A stretch of 64,000 nucleotides of DNA from Labrys wisconsinensis (GTDB lineage: Bacteria; Pseudomonadota; Alphaproteobacteria; Rhizobiales; Labraceae). Position numbers and translations under genes: made by a program. The notes beneath the pieces were generated by a model. It was not told where the DNA came from, ran no database searches, and was given only the letters and a program-made list of their open reading frames with translations. Positions 26,187 to 36,523 of this stretch are shown piece by piece; within the stretch, counting starts at the first letter, position 1, and the number at the start of each line of letters is the position of its first letter. The stretch lies in the NCBI RefSeq assembly GCF_030814995.1, contig NZ_JAUSVX010000005.1:1-64000 (forward strand). The letters are read 5' to 3'.

Positions 26187-28250
26187 TCAGGTTCGGGGAC
26201 CACCGTCCGAGAGCAGCGACGCGGTGTTCGCGAGCATCGCCTCGATCGAGAAGGCACGGCCGGCCCAGGCCCTGGCCGCCTCTCCCATCCTTGCGCGTCG
26301 TTCGGGCGCGCGCGCCAGCCGGACGAGCTTTTCGACGATGGCCGTGTAGGGCAGGACGTCGACGTCGTCGATCAGCTCGCCCGTGACGCCGCGCTGGACC
26401 GCTTCCGCCGAGCCGCCGGCAGCGGTCGCCATGACGGGAATGCCGAGGACCTGCGCTTCGATGACGGAGTTCGGCAGCCCCTCATGACGGGACAGCTGCA
26501 TGAGCAGGTCGAAGCGCGTGTACCAGAAGCCGACATGCTGCGAGCGGCCGACGAACAGGATCCGGGGCCCCAGATCGATGCGCTCCGCATAGGCCTGCAT
26601 CGCGCCGAGCAGGGGCCCGTCACCGACGACGATGAAGCGGCTCGTCGGCTCGTGCTCCGCCAGGCCTGCGGCGATGCGAATCCAGTCCAGCGGGCGCTTG
26701 TTCTCGTCGACGCGCATCACGCAGCCGACGGTGAACCCATGCCCGGTCTGCCGGTCGAAAGCCTCGGCGAGGCCCCGCACATCGGCAGGCGCATCCCGGT
26801 CGACGAAGGAGATGCCGTTCCTCAGAACGCGGACGCGGCCGGCGGGCTGCGCGAGCCATTCTTCGTACCGCCGGGCCGTCGCCGCGGCGTTGGCGGCCAG
26901 GACGACGCCGGGAGCGGCCAGAAGCCTGCGGTAGAGCAGTTCGTACTCGGGCTTGAGGCGGTCGCGCCGATCGATCGGCGGCAATGTCCTGACCATCAGC
27001 ACGATGCGCGGCACCCTGGCGATCAGCGCCGCGAGCGCCGTCGCATAGATGGTGCCGTCCTGCCAGATCTGCACGACATCCGGCGACTGCCAGGCGAGCC
27101 AGTCGGCGAGCTTCGAGATCCCTTCCGCCATCTGACGCGGCAGAAAGCGCATGTGGTGCCCATACCTTGCCGTGATCGACAGGTCGCCATCGCCGCCCGC
27201 CGCCGGCCAGCGTCCGTATTCGAACACGCTCACGCCGGCCCGGGCCAGCGCGGAGAGATGGAAGTCGTTGTCCTGCTGCCCGCCGGTCTGCCTGACGCCG
27301 ACGACCAGCGGTCCGACCATCTGCAGGCCGCCGATGGTGCGACGCTCGGTCATGGCCGCGTGCAGCGCCAGGGCGGTGTTGACGAGCTGGCGTTCCGCTC
27401 CCCCCGGGCCCAGCGTCGAGGTTAGCAGGAGGCTGCGTCCGAGATAGGGCTTCGCCGGAGGGTCCGTCCGCTCGGCGATCAGATCATCCAGGATCCGCTG
27501 CAGGACGACGAGGGAGGCAGGTCGACCGGCCGTCAGCTCTCCCGGCGCGAGGGCTTCGACATCGTCGATGCTGCCGCGCACCGTCCCCAGCTTTCGGGAG
27601 AACCAATTGGCGGAGGGAAACCGCTCGATCGCCTCCTCGAGAGCCTGCACGGCGTCGACGAGCAGGCCCCGCGTCACCAGCAGCCTGCAATATTCCCGAT
27701 GCACGATCTCCACATCCGGGTGGAATGCGAGAAGGTCGCGGAAGCAGGCGTCGGCATGGTCCGCCTCCCCGAGCATCTCGTAGCCGACGCCTCGGCAGAG
27801 CAGGAGCTCCAGGGATCGCGAATCGTCGGAGCTGGCATGAAGCGCCTCCAAGGTCGCCTCGCGGCCGCGAATCGCCGTCTGCATCCGCAGCGTGCGGCGG
27901 TAGCCTTCCAGGGTTATCGAGATCCTTTCGAAGAACTTCTTCCAGACGCGCCGGGCGGCCTTCCGGTCGATGCGATCCAGGATTCGGGCCGCCGCAATGT
28001 AGAGCTGGTCGGATTCCGGATATTCTTCGATGAGGCGCAGCAGGGGGCCCATGGCCTCGGCCGGATCGAGCCGACCGGACTCGATGTCGAGGTCGATGCT
28101 GGGAGCGACGACATGCGCCGGCAGCTCGCCCGGCTTCCCGCCGTTCCTGCGGCCTCGCCGGATTGCCGCGGTGACCGGGTCGTCACGCTTCCATTCTCGC
28201 AGTCTGGCGGTGAAACCTCGAATGCTGTAGAGGCGTCGAGCACGTTGCAT
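26187..28250 (-). CDS. Helical-repeat plus GT4 glycosyltransferase
   Basis: 687 residues from the ATG at 28248-28250; the frame is open to 28433. The N-terminal 300 residues are helical repeats (MGPLLRLIEEYPESDQLYIAAARIL, VQALEEAIERFPSANWFSRKLG). The C-terminal part is a GT4 GT-B enzyme: SLLLTSTLGPGGAERQLVNTA, VVQIWQDGTIYATALAAL, IVLMVRTLPPIDRRDRLKPEYE, GCVMRVDENKRPLDWIRIA, FIVVGDGPLLGAMQ and the E-x7-E motif EGLPNSVIE. It is a paralogue of the gene at 34039, sharing architecture and many of these words. It likely adds a sugar to the capsule repeat unit. Confidence 0.85.
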   Translation of the reverse strand: MQRARRLYSIRGFTARLREWKRDDPVTAAIRRGRRNGGKPGELPAHVVAPSIDLDIESGRLDPAEAMGPLLRLIEEYPESDQLYIAAARILDRIDRKAARRVWKKFFERISITLEGYRRTLRMQTAIRGREATLEALHASSDDSRSLELLLCRGVGYEMLGEADHADACFRDLLAFHPDVEIVHREYCRLLVTRGLLVDAVQALEEAIERFPSANWFSRKLGTVRGSIDDVEALAPGELTAGRPASLVVLQRILDDLIAERTDPPAKPYLGRSLLLTSTLGPGGAERQLVNTALALHAAMTERRTIGGLQMVGPLVVGVRQTGGQQDNDFHLSALARAGVSVFEYGRWPAAGGDGDLSITARYGHHMRFLPRQMAEGISKLADWLAWQSPDVVQIWQDGTIYATALAALIARVPRIVLMVRTLPPIDRRDRLKPEYELLYRRLLAAPGVVLAANAAATARRYEEWLAQPAGRVRVLRNGISFVDRDAPADVRGLAEAFDRQTGHGFTVGCVMRVDENKRPLDWIRIAAGLAEHEPTSRFIVVGDGPLLGAMQAYAERIDLGPRILFVGRSQHVGFWYTRFDLLMQLSRHEGLPNSVIEAQVLGIPVMATAAGGSAEAVQRGVTGELIDDVDVLPYTAIVEKLVRLARAPERRARMGEAARAWAGRAFSIEAMLANTASLLSDGGPRT

Positions 28251-28621
28251 CTTGTCTTTCACGAGAGCGCAGACTTCCTCCAGATCGCCCCGTTGCAACG
28301 CGGTGGATGGCCATGAACGCGCTCGGCTCCATCTGCGGCGGTGGGGCGTCCGGCAGACATGCGACGCCCGCCAGGCGGCGGCAACTCCCGATTCGCCAGC
28401 GTCATTTTCGGGAAGGCCGCCCGAGGCGAGCAAGGCGCCTTGCTGTTGCCACAGCCCCTTCTGTTCGCTGCGGTGCCGGACACGACATCGACTTCATTCT
28501 CTGAAACGCCGGGTCCGTTGCAAGCTAGTCCGAATTCGGCCCTGCTGCAAACGCCGACGACCATGCCGATCCCGTCCGCGAGGACGCGTGCTCGCGCCGG
28601 CGGCGAGCCCCGTCGCGCGGC
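28251..28621. other. 371-bp intergenic region
   Basis: Lies between two leftward glycosyltransferase genes. It contains no frame with recognisable protein character. The promoter of the GT4 gene may lie here; no confident site. Confidence 0.35.
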
Positions 28622-29935
28622 CTAACGCCCCCATCGTGCGAGCGGCAGGAGGAGCGCTTCGGTCTGCTGCACCCGGCCGGCAAGTCCGGCCAGGGAGGAA
28701 GTGCCGGTTTCGGATCCGGTCGTCAGCGATCCGGCCCGATGGCTCGCAATCGTTGCGATGATCGGCAGCCGCCGAATGCCGCCATAGGCCGCGTGCAAGG
28801 TCCACAGCAGCGCCTGGTCGCCGCCGAAGGGCAGATCCGGGAAGCCGCCCACGGCTTCCAGCGTCGCTCTCGCCACCATGAGCGAACTCGTGTTCTGCCG
28901 GACGATCGGGTATATCCGCGGTGACATCGGCGCCCCTCGCCGGTCCATGCGGATGAGGCGGCTGACGGTCGCCGTTGCCCGACGGCTCCCGAGGGCATCC
29001 ACGTGCCGCTCCAGGCGTTCGGGATGGGCCCAGTCGTCGGCATCGAGCACGGTGACATAGTGTCCCGAAGCCGCGCGCAGCGCCGTGGCGCGTGCGGCAT
29101 AGGTCCCCCGGCGCACCGCGTGGCGGATGACGATGACGCGCGCGTCGTCCTCGGCCGCGCGCTCGATGGCCTCGCGGGTGCCGTCCTGGCTTGCGTCGTC
29201 GACGACCACGAGTTCCAGATCGGCCATCGTCTGCGCGCGCACCGAACGAATCGCGACCGCCACATAGGGTTCGACGTCGAAGGCCGGCATGAGGACGCTG
29301 ACCAGTGGCTGGCGCGAGCGAACCGTCGGCCGCGGCGCCGGTGGTCCTTCGGATGCCAGGCCGGCGAACGTCAAGATCGGTCCGTCATGCGCCAGCACGG
29401 GACGGAGGCCGCTCGCCGCGAACATCGCGTCGAGCGCCGCGCGCTGCCCGGCGCCGTCGGTCCGGCAGACCGCGGCGGCTGCACGCAGGGCGGCCTCGTC
29501 CACCCCGTCGGGGGCCGTTGCCAGCACGCGTTCCGCGTCGTGCAGAAAGGACGCGTGGTCGGCCATCGCCAGCGCGGCAGCTGCGGCCGCGGCGGGAAGC
29601 AGCCGGGCGAGGCGTTCGACGGCCTCTTCAGGGGTCCATCGTGCCCGGGCCAACTCGAACAGGCGCGCGTCGGCGGCCGACGCGCGCCGCAGCGCGTCGC
29701 CTGCGAGATTATCGGCGCTCGCGATATGGCCCAAGGCCGCGAACGCCGTCGCTCTGGCCAGGATGGCCCGGGACTGCCGATGGTCCCGCGCCTGCGACGC
29801 CCGAAGCCAGAGGCCGAGGCGATGCAGGACCAGCGGATCATCCGCGGCAAGGGCCAGGGCGCTGAGCGGACGGCCCCGGCGCAGGAGCAGACGTGCCACC
29901 GGCCATCGCACGTGATGTGATGAGGGCAGGACCAA
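28622..29935 (-). CDS. GT2-type glycosyltransferase with alanine-rich helical N-terminus
   Basis: 437 residues. Residues 1-200 are alanine-rich helices. The C-terminal part is a GT-A family 2 domain: PLVSVLMPAFDVEPYVAVAIRSVRAQTMADLELVVVDDASQDGT, the metal-binding DADDW and later FGGDQALLWTL. It transfers a sugar from a nucleotide donor, presumably to capsule precursor. The start is uncertain: the first in-frame codon is TTG at 29933-29935 with GGAGG too close; a GTG at 29909-29911 is an alternative. It is followed by the paralogous GT4 gene on the same strand. Confidence 0.83.
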   Translation of the reverse strand: MVLPSSHHVRWPVARLLLRRGRPLSALALAADDPLVLHRLGLWLRASQARDHRQSRAILARATAFAALGHIASADNLAGDALRRASAADARLFELARARWTPEEAVERLARLLPAAAAAAALAMADHASFLHDAERVLATAPDGVDEAALRAAAAVCRTDGAGQRAALDAMFAASGLRPVLAHDGPILTFAGLASEGPPAPRPTVRSRQPLVSVLMPAFDVEPYVAVAIRSVRAQTMADLELVVVDDASQDGTREAIERAAEDDARVIVIRHAVRRGTYAARATALRAASGHYVTVLDADDWAHPERLERHVDALGSRRATATVSRLIRMDRRGAPMSPRIYPIVRQNTSSLMVARATLEAVGGFPDLPFGGDQALLWTLHAAYGGIRRLPIIATIASHRAGSLTTGSETGTSSLAGLAGRVQQTEALLLPLARWGR

Positions 29936-29989
29936 TCCCTCCGGGCGCGCCGCAAGCCATCGACCCCTCCGCCGATGCGGAGGCCCCGT

Positions 29990-31273
<1,284 letters not shown>

Positions 31274-31829
31274 GTGAGACGCTCCATTCGGCTGCACAGT
31301 TCGCGTCCAGGATGACGCAAGAAGCAATTTTCGTCGGCGTCAAGGTTCCGCGAGATCCATGGCTCGGACGAGCTGGGTGGATGCCGCCGGCTTGCCGCGA
31401 GGACCTTGCCCCGTCCGGCCTCGAAGCCGGGCGGGGGCGTCATCTCGTACCGAGTGATCCATGCCGGGGAGCACGGCCGTTGATCATTGCCTTGGAGACC
31501 TTGAGTCTGAGTAAGGCCGCCCTAATCGTCGAATGAAGCCGTCACGCTCGCGGAACATCGCGCGTTGCCATGTAAGGACTTCCAACAATCCGATATGGCG
31601 GCCTCGGCGGCTGCTCATGTGTCGCAAGGTCGTTTTCCCGGTCCCCGTCGATCGCCACCAAATCGATGCAGTTCTTCAAGAAAGGTCGTCCTCCGCAACG
31701 GTCTCGCCGTGCGGGGGCTGTGCCGAATTGCGCCGGCGAGCGACGCCGGCGCTTCGTTCCATGTCGATTCCGGATTGCGCAGAGGGACGACCATTGCGGG
31801 ACGCATCCGAATGTCAGATGATCGCCAAT
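31274..31829. other. 556-bp intergenic region
   Basis: Between the dehydrogenase gene and the methyltransferase gene, both leftward. Composition becomes more AT-rich to the right. Open frames here carry no recognisable motif. It contains the ribosome site of the dehydrogenase gene (31281-31287) and probably its promoter. Confidence 0.35.
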
Positions 31830-32459
31830 CTACTTCTGAAGGTCGGCGAAGACATTGTATTCCTTCTGATCGTACTGCCCTCCCGGTCTGCGCTCACGGA
31901 AGACGACACCGGAGACCGTTTGGTTCTTGCCGTTGAAGTGAACTTGCCGATAACCGACGATTCGCGCCTGCTCTTCGAGCGAAATTTTTGTCGGAACGTT
32001 CTTGTGATGCCAGGCGGCCCATTCGTCGTGTATTCCGGCGGGACCTTTTTTGAAGTCCGACATGGTCCGCATGATATACTCAAGATTCGGACAATTGATC
32101 CGATGATATCTTCCGGGAATCAATATTCTGAGAATTTCGGTCAGAAGATAGTACTGTTCCTTCTGATCAAGATGCTCATACATGTCTTCGTGAAAAACGA
32201 AGTCTACCGTATTGTCTGGGATGGGAATTCCATTTGGCCAGTCAAAAATGAACGTCGTATCGTAAAATTCGTCGGACTCCTTATCTTCAAGAATTCTGTA
32301 TCGAAAATCCAGATTGAGGAAATCCTTCAACGGATGTCGTCCAAAGCCCAGCTGAAGGCGAAGGGGTTCTCCCGATGCTATGATGTCGGCAGCCTTTTTC
32401 TCGAAGCGGCCTCGTTCTGCGGCGTTGTTGCCAAACATGTCTTTGCGTAGGAAGGACAC
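31830..32459 (-). CDS. Class I SAM-dependent methyltransferase-like protein, AT-rich
   Basis: 209 residues beginning at GTG 32457-32459, preceded by GGGAG at proper spacing. It reads LRLQLGFGRHPLKDFLNLDFR, a degenerate motif I (usually E/D-x-G-x-G-x-G), then DNTVDFVFHEDMYEHLDQKE (post-motif I/II) and LTEILRILIPGRYHRINCPN, the arrangement of small methyltransferases found in polysaccharide loci. The gene is much AT-richer than the rest of the window, suggesting recent acquisition. It probably methylates a capsule sugar; substrate not readable. Confidence 0.75.
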   Translation of the reverse strand: MSFLRKDMFGNNAAERGRFEKKAADIIASGEPLRLQLGFGRHPLKDFLNLDFRYRILEDKESDEFYDTTFIFDWPNGIPIPDNTVDFVFHEDMYEHLDQKEQYYLLTEILRILIPGRYHRINCPNLEYIMRTMSDFKKGPAGIHDEWAAWHHKNVPTKISLEEQARIVGYRQVHFNGKNQTVSGVVFRERRPGGQYDQKEYNVFADLQK

Positions 32460-32956
32460 GGAAAGACTCCCTTGCGTGATGTCGTCTTGTGGCGGGATGC
32501 TGCGGAGATACCGGCCGGCCGATTATGGGCCATCACTTCGCTGAAGGTGAAGCGCGGTGATGTGGCGGATGAGGATGGACGCGATCATACAATGCCTCCA
32601 CGGGCCGACGTAGAAAGCCACGGGTTCAAGTCGGGCGGCGGCAGGTGCCAGTCTGACGTGCCGACGCATGTTCTTTTATCCGGGGCTTTGTGACTTTTAT
32701 CCGTCATTGCGAACTCCCGTCCGTTTTTTGTCAATGTGTGGCTTCGCGGTTCGCCGGGTGATCCGACGGCGCGGGGCACGCTCCCTTGGACTGCTGTGAG
32801 CCTGAGGGGTGGCGTAGATCCCTCTGCAACGCGGTGGCAGGACGTTCCGTGTCCGTCGAGACCGGGGCGCTCAGCCCGGTCGACGTCACCGCCCGGCCCG
32901 ACGGCGCCGGTCTTCCCGCTTCGCGGGCGACCCTCGGATCGGCCGGCGCGGCTTCG
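32460..32956. other. 497-bp intergenic region
   Basis: Upstream of the methyltransferase gene and downstream of the coiled-coil gene, both leftward. It has a mixed composition with an AT-rich patch at 32680-32730 that could contain the methyltransferase promoter. No gene, terminator or clear promoter boxes seen. Confidence 0.35.
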
Positions 32957-33616
32957 TCATTGCAGCAGGGATGCGAGCCGACGCCCCTCGTCGAGCGCGC
33001 CGCGGCTCTGGAACTCGGCGACGAGCGCCGGCAAATAATCGCACTGGTTGTGCAGCGTCCAGCATTCGACCGCCAGATCGAAGGCGGACTGCCTGTTCGT
33101 GTGGATCAGCTGCCGGGCGAATTCCGCCACCACGCGCGCCGTATCGGCGGCGTTGAGATTGTGGCCGCGAATCCATGCCATGGCCTCCTCGCTGCCCCGG
33201 CTGTCCAGGACGCGACGGGCTTCCTCCAGGATCGAGAAACGCCGGGCGGGAGGCGGGCCCAGGATGATCTTCGAGACGACGTTCTCTTCCCTGACGCGGC
33301 GCCTCGATCGGAAACGCCAGAGGATCCTGAAAAGGCGGTAGGGCAATACCAGGATAGTCTTGGGGCTCCGCGACTTGATGATGCAGCTTCCCAGCTGGTA
33401 GGAAAGAACATCCCGTTCGGCCGACGTCGACATGACCTTGGCGAGAAGTGCGTGCAGCTGCACGATCTCGGAATGTGCCGCCTTCAGCTTCGTCCGCTCC
33501 GACGCGAGCTCGTCCCTCAACTGCTTCAGGGTCTGGATTGAATGCTCGGCATTGGAATCGCCGTCCTCCCATGTCGCTTCGAAGGCCTGCCGCAACTCAG
33601 ATGAGCGATGTCGCAT
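32957..33616 (-). CDS. Coiled-coil/helical protein, stand-alone form of a glycosyltransferase N-terminal module
   Basis: 219 residues, no signal peptide. Residues about 1-65 form a coiled coil (IQTLKQLRDELASERTKLKAAHSEIVQLHALL). Next is YQLGSCIIKSRSPKTILVLPYRLFRILWR (about 73-101), a basic-amphipathic segment. Then comes a helical region with EEAMAWIRGHNLNAADTARVVAEFARQLI. The same three parts in the same order form the N-terminus of the glycosyltransferase at 17383 (LKVGRALLKMRRRRFG; EALTWVRAQATGDELLARILVEFGRTV). No catalytic domain is attached. A membrane-surface scaffold for capsule enzymes is a guess. Confidence 0.75.
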   Translation of the reverse strand: MRHRSSELRQAFEATWEDGDSNAEHSIQTLKQLRDELASERTKLKAAHSEIVQLHALLAKVMSTSAERDVLSYQLGSCIIKSRSPKTILVLPYRLFRILWRFRSRRRVREENVVSKIILGPPPARRFSILEEARRVLDSRGSEEAMAWIRGHNLNAADTARVVAEFARQLIHTNRQSAFDLAVECWTLHNQCDYLPALVAEFQSRGALDEGRRLASLLQ

Positions 33617-34038
33617 GGAATTCCCCGAGACTGAAACGACGTCAACTGTTCCGATTCCAGCGCCCGATCCGTCAGTATCCTAGGATACAAAGCTCCATTG
33701 AAGGCTCGAGAACGTCCGCTTCCACGGCAACGCCGTTCAGACAAGTGCCAGCCTGCGGAGCGAACCAAATTCCCACCGCGACCATGCTTGTTCCCGCGGA
33801 TTCGAATGGAGGCGACGTGCCCACACCTTTTGTATGGCATACCGGACTTGCGTTTGGAAGGCCATCACGGCATCCGCCGGAGCCCCGTGCCCGTTGCGCC
33901 GATCGGCGCGTCCGGAACCGCTCTCGCCGGCCCCTGCCGCGAGGCCGCGGTCGGCGAGGGCGGCCTTGACTCACCCGTCGAACGCATGAGAGATGCCGCG
34001 CCGGGAAGGGGACCATTGTCGACGTGGGCGTGCGAAGC
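33617..34038. other. 422-bp divergent intergenic region with 14-bp palindrome
   Basis: Separates the leftward coiled-coil gene from the rightward GT4 gene, so two promoters are expected. A perfect palindrome GTATCCTAGGATAC lies at 33675-33688 near the left gene start. No further features recognised. Confidence 0.45.
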
Positions 34039-36153
34039 ATGGCTGCAGGGCGTTTCCTGTCCATTTTCACAGGCCGCGGTGCGGGATCGCCCGGCGGGCG
34101 CGCCCTTGACTTTGAAACGATCCTCGAAACTCTGGAGCAGGCGCTTCCTGCCAAGGGAAACGGCTCGGGGCATCATGCGCCGGGCCGTCGTGACCTGACG
34201 GAGGCGACGGCTCTGATCCAGGTGCCGTCGGGCGATCCCAGCATCGACGGGCGGCTGCAGCGATTGTTGCAGATCGTCGGCGCCTTTCCGGACGACGAGC
34301 GCCTGTATCTCCTGTTCGGCCGTCTCGTCGAGCGCTCCCGCCACAAGAAGAGAAGCCACGAGATCTGGCGCGTGATTCACCGGCGCTTCCCGTCGTCGGA
34401 GTTCGCGTTCGCGCGGCTCATTCGATGGACGAGTCGCGATCTCGGCGTCGAGGCCGCGCATGCCGCCATCTCCGCGCAATTTCCGGCATTGCCCGACAGC
34501 CCGAGGGATCTTCGACTGTATGCGGCCGGCTTCATCGAGCTCAACGAGTACGATCTCGCCGACAGCGCCTGCGACTCGCTGCTGCAGAAGCGCCCCGACG
34601 ATGAGGCGAGCTATGTACAATATGCGCAATCGCTGGTGAAGCGAAGCGAATTCGAGCGGGCCGTCGAGGTTCTCCAGGCCGGAAAGCAGACCATCAGAGC
34701 TTCGACGCCGGCCATAAACAAAGACCTGCAGAAGATTCAAAAGAAAATCGATGACATATCCTTGCGCCTTCCGGAAATCATCGTCACCGGCCGGCGCACG
34801 ACCGACGTCGCCCTCAACAATCTGGTCGACGAGATCCTGACCGCGGGGCGCCCGGTCCGGCCGCCGTCGACATTCGTGGGCTCGGTTCTGCTCATGACCG
34901 GGTCCCTGGGGGCGGGCGGTGCCGAGCGCCAGCTCGTGGAGACCGCGACGGCCCTGCAGAACGCCCTGGTGTCCGGCGAGCCGGTCGGAGACAGCGCGGT
35001 CTTCGGGCCTCTGTCGGTGTTCTGCCGCTCGCTCAGCTCGCGCCCCGGCGCGAGCTTTTTCCTCAAGCCGCTGGTCGATCGCGGCATTTCCGTCTCGGAG
35101 TTTTCGAATTTCCTGCCCTATGGCGGGCAGGAGAGGCGCTCGCTGCTTCTGCCCTATGCCAGATACCTGGAATTTCTTTCGCCCCAGATCTCCGTCGGCA
35201 CGATCAAGCTGGTGGATGCGATCAATTTCCTGTCTCCGCAGATCGCGCATATCTGGCAGGACGGCATGGTCCTGGAAGCCACGATCGCCGCCTTGATCGC
35301 CGGCGTGCCGCGCATCATCCTGTCCACCCGCACCATGCCGCCGCCTGATCGCCTCGGCCGCAACAAGCCCGAATATGTCGATCTCTACAGAGCCGTCCTG
35401 CGTGCGCCCGGCGTGGTCCTGACGGCGAACTCGAGGCGCGCGGCGAACCGATATGCCGAATGGCTGAGCGTGGATCCTGCGTCCATCCACGTGATCAGCA
35501 ACGGCGTCACGCTGCCCTCGCCCGATCCTGCGCCGTCCTCGACCGAGATGTGGGAGCGATTCGCGGCGCAAACGGCCGGGGCCCGGTTCACGGTCGGAAC
35601 GGTGATCCGCTTCGACGAGAACAAGCGGCCGCTGGTGTGGCTCGACGCCGCGGCCCGTGTCGAAGGCGCCCGTTTCGTCCTCGTCGGAGACGGCCCGCTG
35701 CGCGACCGGACCATCGAGCGCGCCCGCGAGCTGGGCATCGCCGACCGGGTCCTCTTCCCCGGCCGGGTTTCCGACGTCGGCTTCTGGCTTTCGAAATTCG
35801 ACGCCTTCATGCTCCTCTCCCACGTGGAGGGGCTGCCCAATGTCCTGATCGAGGCGCAGCTCGCCGGTGTCCCGGTCATCACCACCCCGGCGGGCGGGTC
35901 GGTGGAGACCATGCTCCCGAACGAAACCGGCTTCGTCCTGCCAAGCGAGCGCGTGGTCGATCCGGCGGATGCCGCAGCGCTCCTGCAGCGCCTGTTCGCC
36001 GACGCGGACCGGTGGCGGATGATGTCGCAGCGGGCGCGGGAGTGGGGCTCGGCCACCTTCTCGGTGCGTCGCATGGCGGAGGCGACCGTCGAGCAATATC
36101 TCGGGATTCACGACGGGGCGAGCGCCGAGAAGCGCTTCATGGTTTCGGGGTAA
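34039..36153 (+). CDS. Helical-repeat plus GT4 glycosyltransferase (paralogue)
   Basis: 704 residues from the ATG at 34039; a GTG at 34024 is in frame. The N-terminal 270 residues are helical repeats (LQRLLQIVGAFPDDERLYLLFGRLVERS; YDLADSACDSLLQKRPDDEASYVQYAQ). The GT4 part has LLMTGSLGAGGAERQLVETATA, AHIWQDGMVLEATIAALIAGVPRI, STRTMPPPDRLGRNKPEY, GTVIRFDENKRPLVW, FVLVGDGPLRDR and EGLPNVLIE (E-x7-E). It matches the gene at 26187-28250 over both parts. It is expected to transfer a sugar onto the growing capsule unit. Confidence 0.87.
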   Translation: MAAGRFLSIFTGRGAGSPGGRALDFETILETLEQALPAKGNGSGHHAPGRRDLTEATALIQVPSGDPSIDGRLQRLLQIVGAFPDDERLYLLFGRLVERSRHKKRSHEIWRVIHRRFPSSEFAFARLIRWTSRDLGVEAAHAAISAQFPALPDSPRDLRLYAAGFIELNEYDLADSACDSLLQKRPDDEASYVQYAQSLVKRSEFERAVEVLQAGKQTIRASTPAINKDLQKIQKKIDDISLRLPEIIVTGRRTTDVALNNLVDEILTAGRPVRPPSTFVGSVLLMTGSLGAGGAERQLVETATALQNALVSGEPVGDSAVFGPLSVFCRSLSSRPGASFFLKPLVDRGISVSEFSNFLPYGGQERRSLLLPYARYLEFLSPQISVGTIKLVDAINFLSPQIAHIWQDGMVLEATIAALIAGVPRIILSTRTMPPPDRLGRNKPEYVDLYRAVLRAPGVVLTANSRRAANRYAEWLSVDPASIHVISNGVTLPSPDPAPSSTEMWERFAAQTAGARFTVGTVIRFDENKRPLVWLDAAARVEGARFVLVGDGPLRDRTIERARELGIADRVLFPGRVSDVGFWLSKFDAFMLLSHVEGLPNVLIEAQLAGVPVITTPAGGSVETMLPNETGFVLPSERVVDPADAAALLQRLFADADRWRMMSQRAREWGSATFSVRRMAEATVEQYLGIHDGASAEKRFMVSG

Positions 36154-36325
36154 GGCATGATGCTCGCGGACGCGCCGGGCGGTGGATGGCCGCCGTTTCC
36201 GCCTGCCGGGAGGCGGATGTCACCGTGCCGTGCGCGGCCGGAAGGGCGCCGGGAGCGAGTCTTGCACCGGACGGCAACATCGGGCACGTTAACCACCGGG
36301 GTGGCGCGTGTTGCGGGAGGACCGC

Positions 36326-36523
36326 ATGGCGAAAGGCAGCGTGGACGTGGCTGCGGCGATTCTGGCGGCCGCTATCATTCAGACCACCGACCGCGACAAG
36401 TTGCTGGATCCCGCGCGGGATGCGGTGAGGCTCTTTCGTCAGGTGCGCAAGCGGCTGCAGCGGGCGTTGGAGGACGAGGCGGAGAAGGACCGCGTCGAGA
36501 CGGTCTTCAAGGAAGCGATTTGA
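36326..36523 (+). CDS. Small hypothetical protein
   Basis: 65 residues from the ATG at 36326, preceded by a strong GGGAGGA ribosome site. It starts with a short hydrophobic stretch (VDVAAAILAAAIIQTTD) followed by a charged helix (RDAVRLFRQVRKRLQRALEDEAEKDRVETVF). Its protein-like composition and ribosome site support it as real, but no family is recognised. It stands between the GT4 gene and a long gene-poor stretch. Confidence 0.5.
   Translation: MAKGSVDVAAAILAAAIIQTTDRDKLLDPARDAVRLFRQVRKRLQRALEDEAEKDRVETVFKEAI

Noticed and set aside
32622-32640. tRNA-like T-arm word GGTTCAAGTC
   Set aside because: The bases on both sides cannot form the five-pair T stem, and no acceptor stem, D-arm or anticodon arm can be laid out around it.
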